A stretch of 64,000 nucleotides of DNA from Ardenticatenaceae bacterium (GTDB lineage Bacteria; Chloroflexota; Anaerolineae; Promineifilales; Promineifilaceae), in contig JACKCB010000002.1 in assembly GCA_020634235.1 (NCBI GenBank), positions 1,364,001 through 1,428,000 on the forward strand, in the 5' to 3' direction. The position numbers were made by a program, and so were the translations under genes. Shown here one piece after another: positions 33,337 to 42,301 of this stretch; the stretch's first letter is position 1; each line of letters starts with the position of its first letter. The notes below the pieces were generated by a model, which made no database searches, was not told the DNA's origin, and saw nothing but the letters and a program-made list of their open reading frames with translations.

Positions 33337-34488
33337 ATGGGATCATCGCCACCATCATCAACCCTTCGCGTTTGCTTCTTTGGCACCTACCGCGCCAATT
33401 ACGTCCGTAACCAGGTCATCATTCATGGCCTGCGCGCCCAGGGGGTGACCGTTTACGAATGTCACGCCACCCTGTGGCACAGCGTGGCCGACCGGGTGGA
33501 ACAGGCCGGCGGCGGCTGGCGCCGGCCGCGCTTTTGGGGGCGCGTGCTGCGGGCCTATTGGCAGCTTTTCCGCGCCCATAACCGCACGCCGGCTTACGAC
33601 GTGCTGCTGGTAGGTTATCCTGGCCAGTTTGACGTGTACCTGGGCCGGCTGCTCTCCTGGTGGCGGCGCAAGCCCATGGCCCTGGACATCTTAATGTCGC
33701 TGCACCTGATTGCCGAAGAGCGCGGCCTGACCCAGCAAAGCCCGCTCACCGGCCGGCTCATCTTCTGGCTGGAGAAGGTGGGGCTGCACCTGCCAGACCT
33801 GCTCATTGCCGACACGCCAGAGTACCAGGCGTATTACTGTGAGAAGTATGGCCTGGCCCCCGGCCGGTTCCATCTTGTGCCGTTGGGGGTGGATGACCGG
33901 CTGTACCAACCCCGGCCGGGGATCACCCCACCCGGCAACGAATTCCGCATCATCTACTACGGCACCTTCATCCCCCTACATGGCGTCGAAACCATGCTTC
34001 GCGCCGCCGCCCTGCTGCAAGACCAGCCCCGCATCCAATTTCACTTCTATGGCGATGGCCAGGAGCGGCCGGCGGCCGAACAGTTGGCCCAAGCGCTCAA
34101 CCTGACCAACGTCCACTTTCAGGGCTGGATCGACAAAGAAACGCTGCCGGACGAAATCGCCCGCGCCCATCTCTGCCTGGGCGTCTTTGGCACCACCAAG
34201 CAATCCCGCTGCACCATCCAAAACAAAATCTGGGAAGGGATGATGATGCAGCGGCCAGTCATCACCGGCGATGCGGCCACCATCCGCCAGGAACTGGGCC
34301 ACAGGCAGCACGTCTACCTGGTGGAGCGGGCCAACCCCCAGGCACTGGCTGATGGCATTCTGGAACTGGCCAATAACCCGGCCCTCTGCCGCCAGATGGT
34401 CGCCAACGCCTACGAACGAGTGCAGGCCAATACCATCGCCGCCACCGGCCGGGTAACCCGACAAGCCCTGGAAAGCTTGCTGTCCTGA
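33337..34488 (+). CDS. Glycosyltransferase family 4 protein
   Basis: This 383-residue GT-B enzyme has an N-terminal acceptor domain (LRVCFFGTYRANYVRNQVII near 9; VGYPGQFDVYLG near 90) and a C-terminal nucleotide-sugar domain. That domain has IIYYGTFIPLHGVETMLRAA near 208, FYGDGQERP near 238, VHFQGWIDKETLPDEIARAHLCLGVFG near 260 and QNKIWEGMMMQRPVITGD near 295. The usual EX7E is replaced by an N-x-IWEGM type as in many GT4 proteins. Sugar and acceptor unknown. It is flanked by a promoter at its ATG and a bidirectional terminator, so it is transcribed alone. Confidence 0.9.
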   Translation: MGSSPPSSTLRVCFFGTYRANYVRNQVIIHGLRAQGVTVYECHATLWHSVADRVEQAGGGWRRPRFWGRVLRAYWQLFRAHNRTPAYDVLLVGYPGQFDVYLGRLLSWWRRKPMALDILMSLHLIAEERGLTQQSPLTGRLIFWLEKVGLHLPDLLIADTPEYQAYYCEKYGLAPGRFHLVPLGVDDRLYQPRPGITPPGNEFRIIYYGTFIPLHGVETMLRAAALLQDQPRIQFHFYGDGQERPAAEQLAQALNLTNVHFQGWIDKETLPDEIARAHLCLGVFGTTKQSRCTIQNKIWEGMMMQRPVITGDAATIRQELGHRQHVYLVERANPQALADGILELANNPALCRQMVANAYERVQANTIAATGRVTRQALESLLS

Positions 34489-34503
34489 CTGGCCATAAAC
34501 ACA

Positions 34504-34538
34504 AAAAGGGGTAGGCTTTTCGCCTACCCCTTTTGGGT
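34504..34538. terminator. Bidirectional terminator between GT4 and the repeat protein
   Basis: A perfect 13-bp stem (34504-34516 with 34522-34534, loop TTTTC) starts with AAAA and ends with TTTT. It can stop transcription from both convergent genes. Confidence 0.95.
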
Positions 34539-34579
34539 GAAAGCTGTTATGCGCTAGTTAGCGCGGAAAATCTTCCAGG

Positions 34580-36100
34580 TTAGTTGGAAGGAACCGCGTT
34601 GTAGACGCTGGCGCGGTTGTTGTAGATGATGTTCGCCGTCGCCACAAAAGCATCATTCGCGTCTGACGAGCTAACGTAGATACCACCAATCATGCTCAGG
34701 CCAAAGCTGGTGAAGGCCGAGGCCGAGGTGTCACCACCCGTCCGGGTGTTCAGACCCAGCGCCGCGCCGGGAGCCAGGTCGAACGGCAGGGCAAACGTGC
34801 CGGTGGTGCCGGTGAAGGTAGCGATGGTATTGCCGTTGGTGTCAATGTACTCAATGCGCAGGTCGTCACGGTCAATGGGGTCTGTACCTACGTTCTGCAG
34901 GTTGATGGAAGACCACTGCGCCCAACCAGAGCCGAAGTCCAGGCGATACTGGGCCGGCAGGAAGAGCTTGTTGGCCGCGGTATTGGCCGAAGCCAGAGCC
35001 GACATACCACCCTTCTGGTCGGTGCCCCAGTTGGTAACACCGGTGCCGGCCAGGGCAACGCCGTTGGTGGAGATGATCTTGATCGCGCCGTCCCAATCGA
35101 AGACACCCGGCGAAGGCTCAAGGGCCGCAAAAGCGCTGGCCGGGAAGTCACCACCATTCAGGGTGTTGGCCCCGATGGCGGACAGCGGCGGAATGGACGC
35201 CTGCAGGGTCAGGTCCAGGTTGCCGTTGTCACGATTGTAGAACTCAATGTCGACGTTGGCGGTCTGGGTGCTGCTGGTGTTCTGGATGTTCACAGCCGAG
35301 AACAGGGTCGGGCTGTTGATGCTGCCGCTGGAGCTGAAGCGGAAGGCAGAGGGCGAATAGAGGACGGTGCCGGTGTCGGCATCGGTCAGCGCCTGGTAAG
35401 CACCAGAGCGGTTGGCCCAGGTGGCCACAGAAGCACCGGCCAGCTTCACGCCATTGGTGGAGCGCACAGTGATGGAGCCGTCTTCAAACCCGGCCGGGAT
35501 AACCCCACCAGGCCAGTCGGCCGGATTGCAGCCACAGAACGTGCGCGACCCATAGGGCGGCAGCGTGGTGGACAGGGTGCCCAGAGCCGTACCCTGACGA
35601 TTGTAGAAGTCCAGGGCGATATTGGCCGTCGCGTTTTCAGTGTTCTGCACCGTCACGCGGGAAACAATGAACTGAAACGCCCAGAAGGAGGGGAAGTACA
35701 GGGTTTCAGAACCGGCAGACGCACCATTGTAAGCGCCCTGGGTCGTGCCATCGGCCGCGCCCGGAACGTTGGTGTTGCGAATGCTGGTCACCGAAGCAAT
35801 CGGCTTGTCCGAGGAAACAATGGCGGAACCCTCAAACCCGGCCGGGAGCGGCTCGTTCTCGGTCTTCACTTCCACCACCGCCTTGGGAGCAATGGTCACA
35901 TTCGGGTTGGAGTACACATTGCTGCCGGCCGTATTGTAATAATTCACAACGACGGTCGCCGTATCGCCCGCACCGGTCGCCATATTCTGCAAAATGGCAT
36001 TGGTGACAGAAGTACCGGGGTCAGGATAGCTCTGCGCCCCGACCACACTGACAATTGTCAGCATCAAAATAACAAAGAGCAAAATCGTAACTTTCTTCAT
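34580..36100 (-). CDS. Secreted protein built of four repeated beta domains
   Basis: This 506-residue protein has a signal peptide (about 1-22, cleavage after VVGAQ or nearby). Four units of about 110-120 residues follow, each containing an aromatic beta strand of the type N-x-D-(I/L)-x-(F/Y)-Y-(N/I), a PP or AP turn, and an ST-N-G-V-K/A-LAG-like strand (for example VTVQNTENATANIALDFYNRQG, VNIQNTSSTQTANVDIEFYNRD, INLQNVGTDPIDRDDLRIEYID). Its Asn/Thr/Ser-rich composition suggests an extracellular adhesin or sheath component. No enzyme motif is visible. AAGGAGA before the ATG, a good promoter and a strong terminator suggest high expression. Family not recognised. Confidence 0.75.
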   Translation of the reverse strand: MKKVTILLFVILMLTIVSVVGAQSYPDPGTSVTNAILQNMATGAGDTATVVVNYYNTAGSNVYSNPNVTIAPKAVVEVKTENEPLPAGFEGSAIVSSDKPIASVTSIRNTNVPGAADGTTQGAYNGASAGSETLYFPSFWAFQFIVSRVTVQNTENATANIALDFYNRQGTALGTLSTTLPPYGSRTFCGCNPADWPGGVIPAGFEDGSITVRSTNGVKLAGASVATWANRSGAYQALTDADTGTVLYSPSAFRFSSSGSINSPTLFSAVNIQNTSSTQTANVDIEFYNRDNGNLDLTLQASIPPLSAIGANTLNGGDFPASAFAALEPSPGVFDWDGAIKIISTNGVALAGTGVTNWGTDQKGGMSALASANTAANKLFLPAQYRLDFGSGWAQWSSINLQNVGTDPIDRDDLRIEYIDTNGNTIATFTGTTGTFALPFDLAPGAALGLNTRTGGDTSASAFTSFGLSMIGGIYVSSSDANDAFVATANIIYNNRASVYNAVPSN

Positions 36101-36160
36101 GGTGGTCTCTCCTTAAACAGATTCTCAGCTAACCATGCCTGCTAACAGCTTATGAAAGGG

Positions 36161-36189
36161 ATTCTAACCGCTCAAAAGGTCGTTTTCAA
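36161..36189 (-). promoter_or_regulatory. Promoter of the secreted repeat protein
   Basis: Read on the minus strand, TTGAAA (36189-36184) and TAGAAT (36166-36161) are separated by 17 bp, about 60 bp upstream of the ATG at 36100. The spacing and box quality are close to ideal. Confidence 0.75.
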
Positions 36190-36213
36190 TAACCCATGCG
36201 GAGTATTAGCGGG

Positions 36214-37431
36214 TTATTCGGGCCTATTTACGCTCGATTCCCCCGCCACCCCGGCCAGAAACGCCACCAGCCGGGCCATGTTGGCCGGCCAATCATACTG
36301 CTGGCCCACAAATTGCCGCCCCGCCGTGGCCAGCCGCTGCCACAGGGCCGGATCGGTCAGCACCTGCACCACCGCCTCAGCCAGCGCCGCCGGTTCCGGG
36401 GGCACCACCAACAGCTCCTGCCCCGGCCGGGCCCCCGTTCCCGCATTCCCCAGCGGCGTAGACACCGTCGGCCGGCCAGCCGCCAACCCATTCAACGTCT
36501 TCACAATGATGCCGCCGCCGGTCAACAGCGGCACCACATTCACCGCACACGCCGCATAATACGGCGTCAGGTCCGGCACCTCACCCGTAACAACCACCCC
36601 CGGCTGCTGCGCCAGCGCCTGCACCGCCGGAGCCGGCTGCCCCCCCACCACCGTCAGCGTCGCCGCCGGCACCTGCTGCCGCACCAGCGGCAGCACCTCC
36701 GTCACAAAAAACTGCACCGCCGCGATATTCTTCTGGTGACTCATCGCCCCCATAAACAGCAGCCCATCCCCTGGCGGGCGGGCCAGGGGAATGCTTTGCA
36801 GGCTCTCTAGCCCCTCAAACCACGGCGCAACCACCGCCACCGGCCGGGGCAGCCCATAAGCCCGCAAAAACGCCTCGTCCGCCGCCGACCGCACCAACAC
36901 CCCCGCATACTCGCGGACATAGTCCAGTTCAAAGGCCAGCGTGCGCAGCCAATCCCGCCGCGCCCAGCGGCGCCGCCAGCCCGGCGGCTGCCCGGCATAC
37001 GCCTGGTAAGCCACCAGCGAATAAAGGTCAATTTCGTCCAGCACCCGCGGCACCCGCCCCAGCAGCCGGCCATAGCCGGCCATCATCCCATCCACCACGG
37101 CCACGTCAAAGCGCTGCCTGGCCACCAGCCGGCGCAGCGCCCGGCCATACGCCGGCGAAACCACCCGGCCGTACACACTGGGGCGCAGCACCCGCCACCC
37201 CGCCCGCCACACCCGGCCGGCCAACGCCCCCGGCCGGTACGGCACCGCCACCACCTCCCGGCACACAGCGCCCATCGCCGCCACTGCCTTCGCCTGATCC
37301 GGCGTCACAAAAGCAATCAGTGACACCTCATGCGCCTGGCTGAGGCTGGCAATGTAATGATAGACATCCTGGCCACCACTGTCCCGCACCTGGGGATGAG
37401 GCAGAAAGCGGCACACAAAAAGCAGTTTCAT
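36214..37431 (-). CDS. Glycosyltransferase family 4 protein
   Basis: This 405-residue GT-B glycosyltransferase starts with MKLLFVCRFLPHPQVRDSGGQDVY, the family's N-terminal glycine loop. The C-terminal domain has LLFMGAMSHQKNIAAVQFF near 225, TLTVVGGQP near 257, and CAVNVVPLLTGGGIIVKTLNGLAAGRPTVSTPLG near 300, which contacts the nucleotide sugar. I prefer the ATG at 37431 over an in-frame GTG at 37443. It follows the flippase gene on the same strand, so it likely adds a sugar to the unit that the flippase exports. Confidence 0.88.
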   Translation of the reverse strand: MKLLFVCRFLPHPQVRDSGGQDVYHYIASLSQAHEVSLIAFVTPDQAKAVAAMGAVCREVVAVPYRPGALAGRVWRAGWRVLRPSVYGRVVSPAYGRALRRLVARQRFDVAVVDGMMAGYGRLLGRVPRVLDEIDLYSLVAYQAYAGQPPGWRRRWARRDWLRTLAFELDYVREYAGVLVRSAADEAFLRAYGLPRPVAVVAPWFEGLESLQSIPLARPPGDGLLFMGAMSHQKNIAAVQFFVTEVLPLVRQQVPAATLTVVGGQPAPAVQALAQQPGVVVTGEVPDLTPYYAACAVNVVPLLTGGGIIVKTLNGLAAGRPTVSTPLGNAGTGARPGQELLVVPPEPAALAEAVVQVLTDPALWQRLATAGRQFVGQQYDWPANMARLVAFLAGVAGESSVNRPE

Positions 37432-37445
37432 GGGCAGGCCCACAC

Positions 37446-38873
37446 CTACGAATGGTGGAAAAAGCCGCGCAGTTCAGCCACAGTCAGGCTGCGGCTGGCA
37501 AAGATCAGGGCGATAAACAACGCGCTGGCGACCACTGCCGCCCCCAACGCATGCCAGCCCAGCAGCGGAACGTAAATCAGACCAGCCACCAGCGCACACA
37601 GCCCCGGCCGGAGTACCGCCCCGCGCACATCAAACGGAATCACCCGGTAGCGCACGTAATACAGATTTTGCAGCAGGCCCACAAACTCCGTCACCACCAT
37701 GGCCACACTGGCCCCCAGAATACCATAGGTCGGGATAAGCCAGATATTCAGCCCCAGGTTGGCCACGCTGCGCAGCACCGCCGCCCGCACCGCCAGCCGC
37801 TCATTATCACTGGCCAGCAGTACCCGGTACAGCAGCCGCGCCGTAAACGAAGGAATGATGCTAATCGCCGTAATGCGCAGCACCGCAATCGACGGCTCAT
37901 ACTCCGCGCCAAAACCCAGCAGCACAATCCAGTCGCCCAAGGAGATAATCAGCAGGGTAACCGGCACAATACCCACCAGGATCAGCCGGAACAACTGACC
38001 GGAAATAGTCGTGAACCGGGAAACCGAGCTTACGTAAGCGCGCGACATGCCCGGGAACAAGGCGGTCATCACCGCCGGGGCCACCAGATTCATCACCTGG
38101 ATGAGCAGCACACCGGTAGCATACAACCCCACCGCCTCCGTATCCCACAGCTTAGAAATGAAAATGCGGTCCACCTGGCGGAACGCCTCCCCGGCAAAGA
38201 TAATGAGCACAAAGGGCACGGCCCGCACGTACAGCGAGCGCAGCAGCCCCCAATCTACCTCCAACCGGAAACCAGGTACCAGGTAGCGCAGCACACCCAG
38301 GTAAATCAGGCTGAGGGCCACGTGCTGGATACCCCACAAAATGAACAAATACTCCAGCGGATGCCCCAGGCTGAGCAGCGCAATGGAGACGACAGTCCGC
38401 AGCAGGGTCGTGAGTAAACGAGCCGCGCCCACCCACTCCATCTTCTCCAGGCCGTTGACAATGCCTTCACCAATGGCCGCTTCCGCGCGAGGCAGCACGT
38501 TGGAAATCACCGCCAGGTAAAAGAGGCTGGCCAGCGCCGGTGGATAGTTCAGCAGGTAAATGATGCCGAGGGTGGCCGCAGTCACGACCAGGCTCATGAT
38601 AGTGGCGATCAGGCTGCCGTTGGCCAGGAACAACCCCGGCCGGGTACGGTCCCGCGCAATCTCCCGCGGCAAAAGCTGCTCCATCCCCCAAAAGGCAAAC
38701 GGGGCCGCAATGGTCACAAACGTAACCGCCGTGTTGTAACTGCCCCACAACTCTCGCCCCTGGGTGCGGGCAATGTACCAGGGCAGAAAAAAGGCCACGC
38801 CGCGCTCAAACAGCACCGCCACCGAGAGGGCCGTCGAATTCTTCAGGACGCGCAGAGCGGGATTCATCATCAT
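37446..38873 (-). CDS. Oligosaccharide flippase family protein (Wzx-like, MOP superfamily)
   Basis: This 475-residue protein has about fourteen membrane helices and almost no soluble part. The N-terminal NSTALSVAVLFERGVAFFLPWYIART and the PREIARDRTR loop near 75 fit the polysaccharide-exporting MOP family, which flips undecaprenyl-linked oligosaccharides to the outer face. It starts six bases after the stop of the phosphodiesterase gene and precedes the GT4 gene, forming a run of minus-strand surface-polysaccharide genes. Three consecutive ATG codons open the frame, and I cannot tell which is used. Confidence 0.88.
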   Translation of the reverse strand: MMMNPALRVLKNSTALSVAVLFERGVAFFLPWYIARTQGRELWGSYNTAVTFVTIAAPFAFWGMEQLLPREIARDRTRPGLFLANGSLIATIMSLVVTAATLGIIYLLNYPPALASLFYLAVISNVLPRAEAAIGEGIVNGLEKMEWVGAARLLTTLLRTVVSIALLSLGHPLEYLFILWGIQHVALSLIYLGVLRYLVPGFRLEVDWGLLRSLYVRAVPFVLIIFAGEAFRQVDRIFISKLWDTEAVGLYATGVLLIQVMNLVAPAVMTALFPGMSRAYVSSVSRFTTISGQLFRLILVGIVPVTLLIISLGDWIVLLGFGAEYEPSIAVLRITAISIIPSFTARLLYRVLLASDNERLAVRAAVLRSVANLGLNIWLIPTYGILGASVAMVVTEFVGLLQNLYYVRYRVIPFDVRGAVLRPGLCALVAGLIYVPLLGWHALGAAVVASALFIALIFASRSLTVAELRGFFHHS

Positions 38874-38879
38874 GATCCG

Positions 38880-40532
38880 CTACTCCAGGTATCCCAGGTC
38901 GCGCAGCCGGTCGGCCACCAGCGACTCGTCGTCGTTGGCAAAGGCCTGGGCCAGCGGGGCAACCTCCTCCGGTGACGTGGTGTCATAGCGCGGCGCAGGC
39001 ACCGCCCCCGGCCGGAACCAATCCAGCAGCACCTGGCCATCCATCCCGGCCGGGATGTCCACCCCCAGCACCGCCAGCAAAGTCGGGGCCAGGTCCATGA
39101 TGTGCGCCCCAGCATGCTGCACCCCCGGCCGGGCCCCCGCACCCCAGGCAATCAAAATGCCATCCGGCGCATGATTGCCCGAATAAGGCGCAGCGCCGGC
39201 AAAAATCTCGGGGCCGCCCGCCAGCGCCCCATCCAGCATCACGTTATGCGCCGGGTCAGCCGCCTGGCGCACCGGTTCAGGGATCAGATCGGGAGCCAGC
39301 GCCGCGTAAGGGCCATGGTACAACGCCTCCGGCCGGTGGACCTCCGCCAGCACCCGCTGGCCGGTCAACGGATCGGTCAGGGCCAGCAGCGCCTGGTGTA
39401 GTTCCTGGCGCAGCGCCTCATAAGCCGCCCCGGCCGGGACAACGCCCTGCGGTTCGCGCCCCTGCACATTCAGCCGCAGCCCGCCATCCGGCGCAAAATA
39501 GGCCCGGGTGCGCGGCCAGTCGATGGCCTGGCTGAGCAAATTGGCCCGCATCTGCGCCGGCCCCCAACTGTCGGGCAGCAGGCGGCGCTTCAGCCGGGCC
39601 AGGCCAGGCACGCCGCGCAGCCGGTTCAACACACCCACCATGGGCGAGGCCGCCTCCCGGCCGGGGCGCACCGCCAGCAGCCCCTGCGCGTGCAGCCAGC
39701 GATTAACGTAGAATCGGCGGGCAAAGCCATTAAAACCGTGGTCCGACATCACCAGCAGCAGCGTCCCGGCCGGGAACGCCGCCACAATCTCGGCCACCGC
39801 CCCATCCAGCGCCCGGTAATGGTCCAGCAGAGCCGTGGCATAAGGTGAAGCCGGATCATGCTGCGGGTGACGCGAATCCATATCCGCCCAGAAGAGGTGC
39901 TGCATACGGTCCGGCCCGGTGAAAACCACGGTGAAAAAGTCCCACGCCTGCTCGCGCAGCAGCCACAGCGCCGCCGCCCGCTGCTGGTCGGTGCAGTGGG
40001 CCACGCTGGCCAGCAGAGCCGCCTTGTCGTGCATGGTTTCACTGGGATCAAACTGGTAGTTGGGGAAGCGGGTCAGCACCTCGGCCTGCAGCCCCGGCGG
40101 ATAGGCAAAGGGCACGTGGGTGCCCGGCGTGAGCATGCCGCTGATCAGCACGCCGTTCACCGGCCCCGGCGGATAGGTAAAGGGAATGTTCAGCAGCCCC
40201 ACCCGGCGGCCGGCCTGGCCCAGCCTGTGCCAGAAGCGCGGCGCGCCAATGTGGCTGCCGTTGGCCAGCCGGAAGTTGTAGCTGCCTGGTTGGTGGGCCA
40301 CAAAGCCAAAGATGCCATGCTTGCCGGGGTTCACCCCGGTGGCGAAAGAAGTCCAGGCCACCGAACTCTCCGGCCGGATGGTGGAGCGCAGCGGGCCGCT
40401 GCTGCCTTCGGCCACCAGCCGGGCCAGGGTGGGCAGCTCGCCCTGGGCCAGCCACGGGGTTAGCAGCCGCCAATCCGCGCCATCCAGCCCGATAACAACC
40501 GCCTTGGTGAAGGTAGGTGGCGGACCGCTCAT
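38880..40532 (-). CDS. Alkaline-phosphatase-superfamily phosphodiesterase (NPP-like), copy 1
   Basis: This 550-residue protein is of the type I phosphodiesterase / nucleotide pyrophosphatase branch. VVIGLDGADW near 12 gives the first metal aspartate, and SVAWTSFATG near 58 places a serine at the usual nucleophile position. GPDRMQHLFW near 205 gives Asp and His ligands, VMSDHGF near 262 the second metal pair, and NHAPDG near 452 the last histidine. No signal peptide is visible. Its ATG overlaps the stop of copy 2 by four bases, and both end in a similar tail (RLRDLGYLE, RLRSLGYLE), showing a tandem duplication. Substrate unknown; the neighbourhood suggests a polysaccharide or lipid-linked phosphate. 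Confidence 0.87.
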   Translation of the reverse strand: MSGPPPTFTKAVVIGLDGADWRLLTPWLAQGELPTLARLVAEGSSGPLRSTIRPESSVAWTSFATGVNPGKHGIFGFVAHQPGSYNFRLANGSHIGAPRFWHRLGQAGRRVGLLNIPFTYPPGPVNGVLISGMLTPGTHVPFAYPPGLQAEVLTRFPNYQFDPSETMHDKAALLASVAHCTDQQRAAALWLLREQAWDFFTVVFTGPDRMQHLFWADMDSRHPQHDPASPYATALLDHYRALDGAVAEIVAAFPAGTLLLVMSDHGFNGFARRFYVNRWLHAQGLLAVRPGREAASPMVGVLNRLRGVPGLARLKRRLLPDSWGPAQMRANLLSQAIDWPRTRAYFAPDGGLRLNVQGREPQGVVPAGAAYEALRQELHQALLALTDPLTGQRVLAEVHRPEALYHGPYAALAPDLIPEPVRQAADPAHNVMLDGALAGGPEIFAGAAPYSGNHAPDGILIAWGAGARPGVQHAGAHIMDLAPTLLAVLGVDIPAGMDGQVLLDWFRPGAVPAPRYDTTSPEEVAPLAQAFANDDESLVADRLRDLGYLE

Positions 40533-42211
40533 TCCAGGTAGCCCAGGCTGCGCAGCCGTTCGGCCAGCTCCGCTTCTTCGTGGTCGGAGAGCAGCGCCCC
40601 GCCGGCCGCCGGGGCAGTGGGCATGGGGGTGGCCTGGTCAATGCGCACCGGATGGGCGGCCAGGTAAGCCGGGTCGAACAACTCGGTGAGGACCCGGCCA
40701 TCTAACCCGGCCGGGATGGCCACGTCCAGGGCGTACAGGATGGTAGCGGTGACGTCCCACAATTTCAGGTTGGGCAGCGCCCCCGGCCGGGGCACAACAC
40801 GCGGCCCGCTGGCAATAAAAATCCCATCTTCGCGATGCTCGCCAGGGCGCATGGGGTCAGGGTGCGGCTCGAAGAGGGAGCTGCCGGCCAGCGAACCCGC
40901 CCCAATATACTCCGGCTCCAGCACCAGAATGACGTCGGGAAAATCGTGGACGTAGGGGCCATCGTACAGCGCCTCCCGCCGGGCGGCCAGGGTGACGATG
41001 GCCCGGCCGGTAGCCGGGTCGCGCAGTTGCTGCGCCGCGGCGATGATCTGGTCGCGCACCGCTTCATACTGCGCCCCGGCCGGGACACTGCCGGCGCGGT
41101 GCTCCCCCTGCACGTTCACCTCCACCCCGCAGACGTGGAAGTAGATGGGCACAAAGAAAGCCTGGGTGTTGGCCCAATCGAACGCCTCTTTCTGGCCGCC
41201 GGCCTGGCTGGTGGTTTTCTGCACAGCGTCCTGGGTAGATTGGGGTAGGATGCGGCGCAGGGCGGCCTTTAGCCGCTTGTTGCGTGCCAGGCGAATGCGC
41301 CAGTAGTCGAGGTCTAGCAGCCCTTCCCCCGGCCGGGGGCGCAGCAGCCCCAACTGCTCCAGCCACACATTGACATAAAAACGACGGTCGGGAGCCGGGC
41401 CAAAGCCATGGTCGGACATGAACAGGATGTTGGTTTCTGGCCCGGCCGCCGCGGCCAACTGGCCAATCCCTTCGTCTAGCTCGTGGAAGAAGGCCAGCAG
41501 CTCAGCCTGGTTGGGGCTGGGCTGGCCGGCCAGCAGCGCCGGCACTTCATCCCAAAAGAAGTGGGAGACGCGGTCGGTGCTGGTGTAGACGAGCATGAAG
41601 AATTCCCACGCCTCTTCTTGCAGCCAGCGGACGCCGTGGGCAGTGCGGGCCTGGGTCATGCGCCGGATTTGGGCCAGCATTTCCGGCTTGGGGGGCAGTC
41701 CGGTCAGGCGGAAGCGCTCTCCGTCGCGCAGGAAATCGACGTCGATCATGTAGTCGGGGCCGATACGGGCGGCGAATTCGGGAGGATAGGTAAAGCGGCT
41801 GGCCCCGGCCGGGGTGAGCATGCCGGTAACCATAAAACCATTCACCGGCCGGGCCGGGTACGTGAGGGGCACATTGACCACCCCTACCCGCTTCCCGGCC
41901 GTGCTCAGCAGCTCCCACAGGGTGTAGTCGAAGCGTTGGGCATTCACGAAGCCCTGCCCCTGCGTGTCATAGTTAAAGCGATCCCGCGTGGTGAAGGCGA
42001 TAACCCCATGCTGGCCGGGGTTCCGGCCGGTGATGAAGGTACTCCAGGCCGCCCCGGTGAACGGGGGAATCGTAGACGCCAGCGGTCCCCAGCAGCCATG
42101 ATCCACCAGTTCAGCCAGGTTGGGCATGTGTCCCTGGGCCATAAGCGGTCGCAGCAGATCAAACGTGCCGCCATCCAGCCCGATCACCAGGAGTCTAGGC
42201 GTTGTGGTCAT
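40529..42211 (-). CDS. Alkaline-phosphatase-superfamily phosphodiesterase (NPP-like), copy 2
   Basis: This 560-residue paralogue lies upstream of copy 1. It has LVIGLDGGTFD near 8, GAAWSTFITG near 55 with threonine at the nucleophile position, TSTDRVSHFFW near 215, LFMSDHGFG near 260 and GEHREDGIF near 455. The metal-binding set is complete, so it should be active. It is coupled to copy 1 by an ATGA overlap. The start at 42211 has AGGGA upstream; the longer upstream frame is rejected. The Thr/Ser difference between copies suggests they diverged in substrate. Confidence 0.87.
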   Translation of the reverse strand: MTTTPRLLVIGLDGGTFDLLRPLMAQGHMPNLAELVDHGCWGPLASTIPPFTGAAWSTFITGRNPGQHGVIAFTTRDRFNYDTQGQGFVNAQRFDYTLWELLSTAGKRVGVVNVPLTYPARPVNGFMVTGMLTPAGASRFTYPPEFAARIGPDYMIDVDFLRDGERFRLTGLPPKPEMLAQIRRMTQARTAHGVRWLQEEAWEFFMLVYTSTDRVSHFFWDEVPALLAGQPSPNQAELLAFFHELDEGIGQLAAAAGPETNILFMSDHGFGPAPDRRFYVNVWLEQLGLLRPRPGEGLLDLDYWRIRLARNKRLKAALRRILPQSTQDAVQKTTSQAGGQKEAFDWANTQAFFVPIYFHVCGVEVNVQGEHRAGSVPAGAQYEAVRDQIIAAAQQLRDPATGRAIVTLAARREALYDGPYVHDFPDVILVLEPEYIGAGSLAGSSLFEPHPDPMRPGEHREDGIFIASGPRVVPRPGALPNLKLWDVTATILYALDVAIPAGLDGRVLTELFDPAYLAAHPVRIDQATPMPTAPAAGGALLSDHEEAELAERLRSLGYLE

Positions 42212-42301
42212 AGGAGTCCCTGTTAAACGTGATTCGCGATTTGTGATTCGCACACTGGCAGTTCACGCTGGTCCGGGTCGCCGTCACCTTGTCGCGCGAA
42301 C

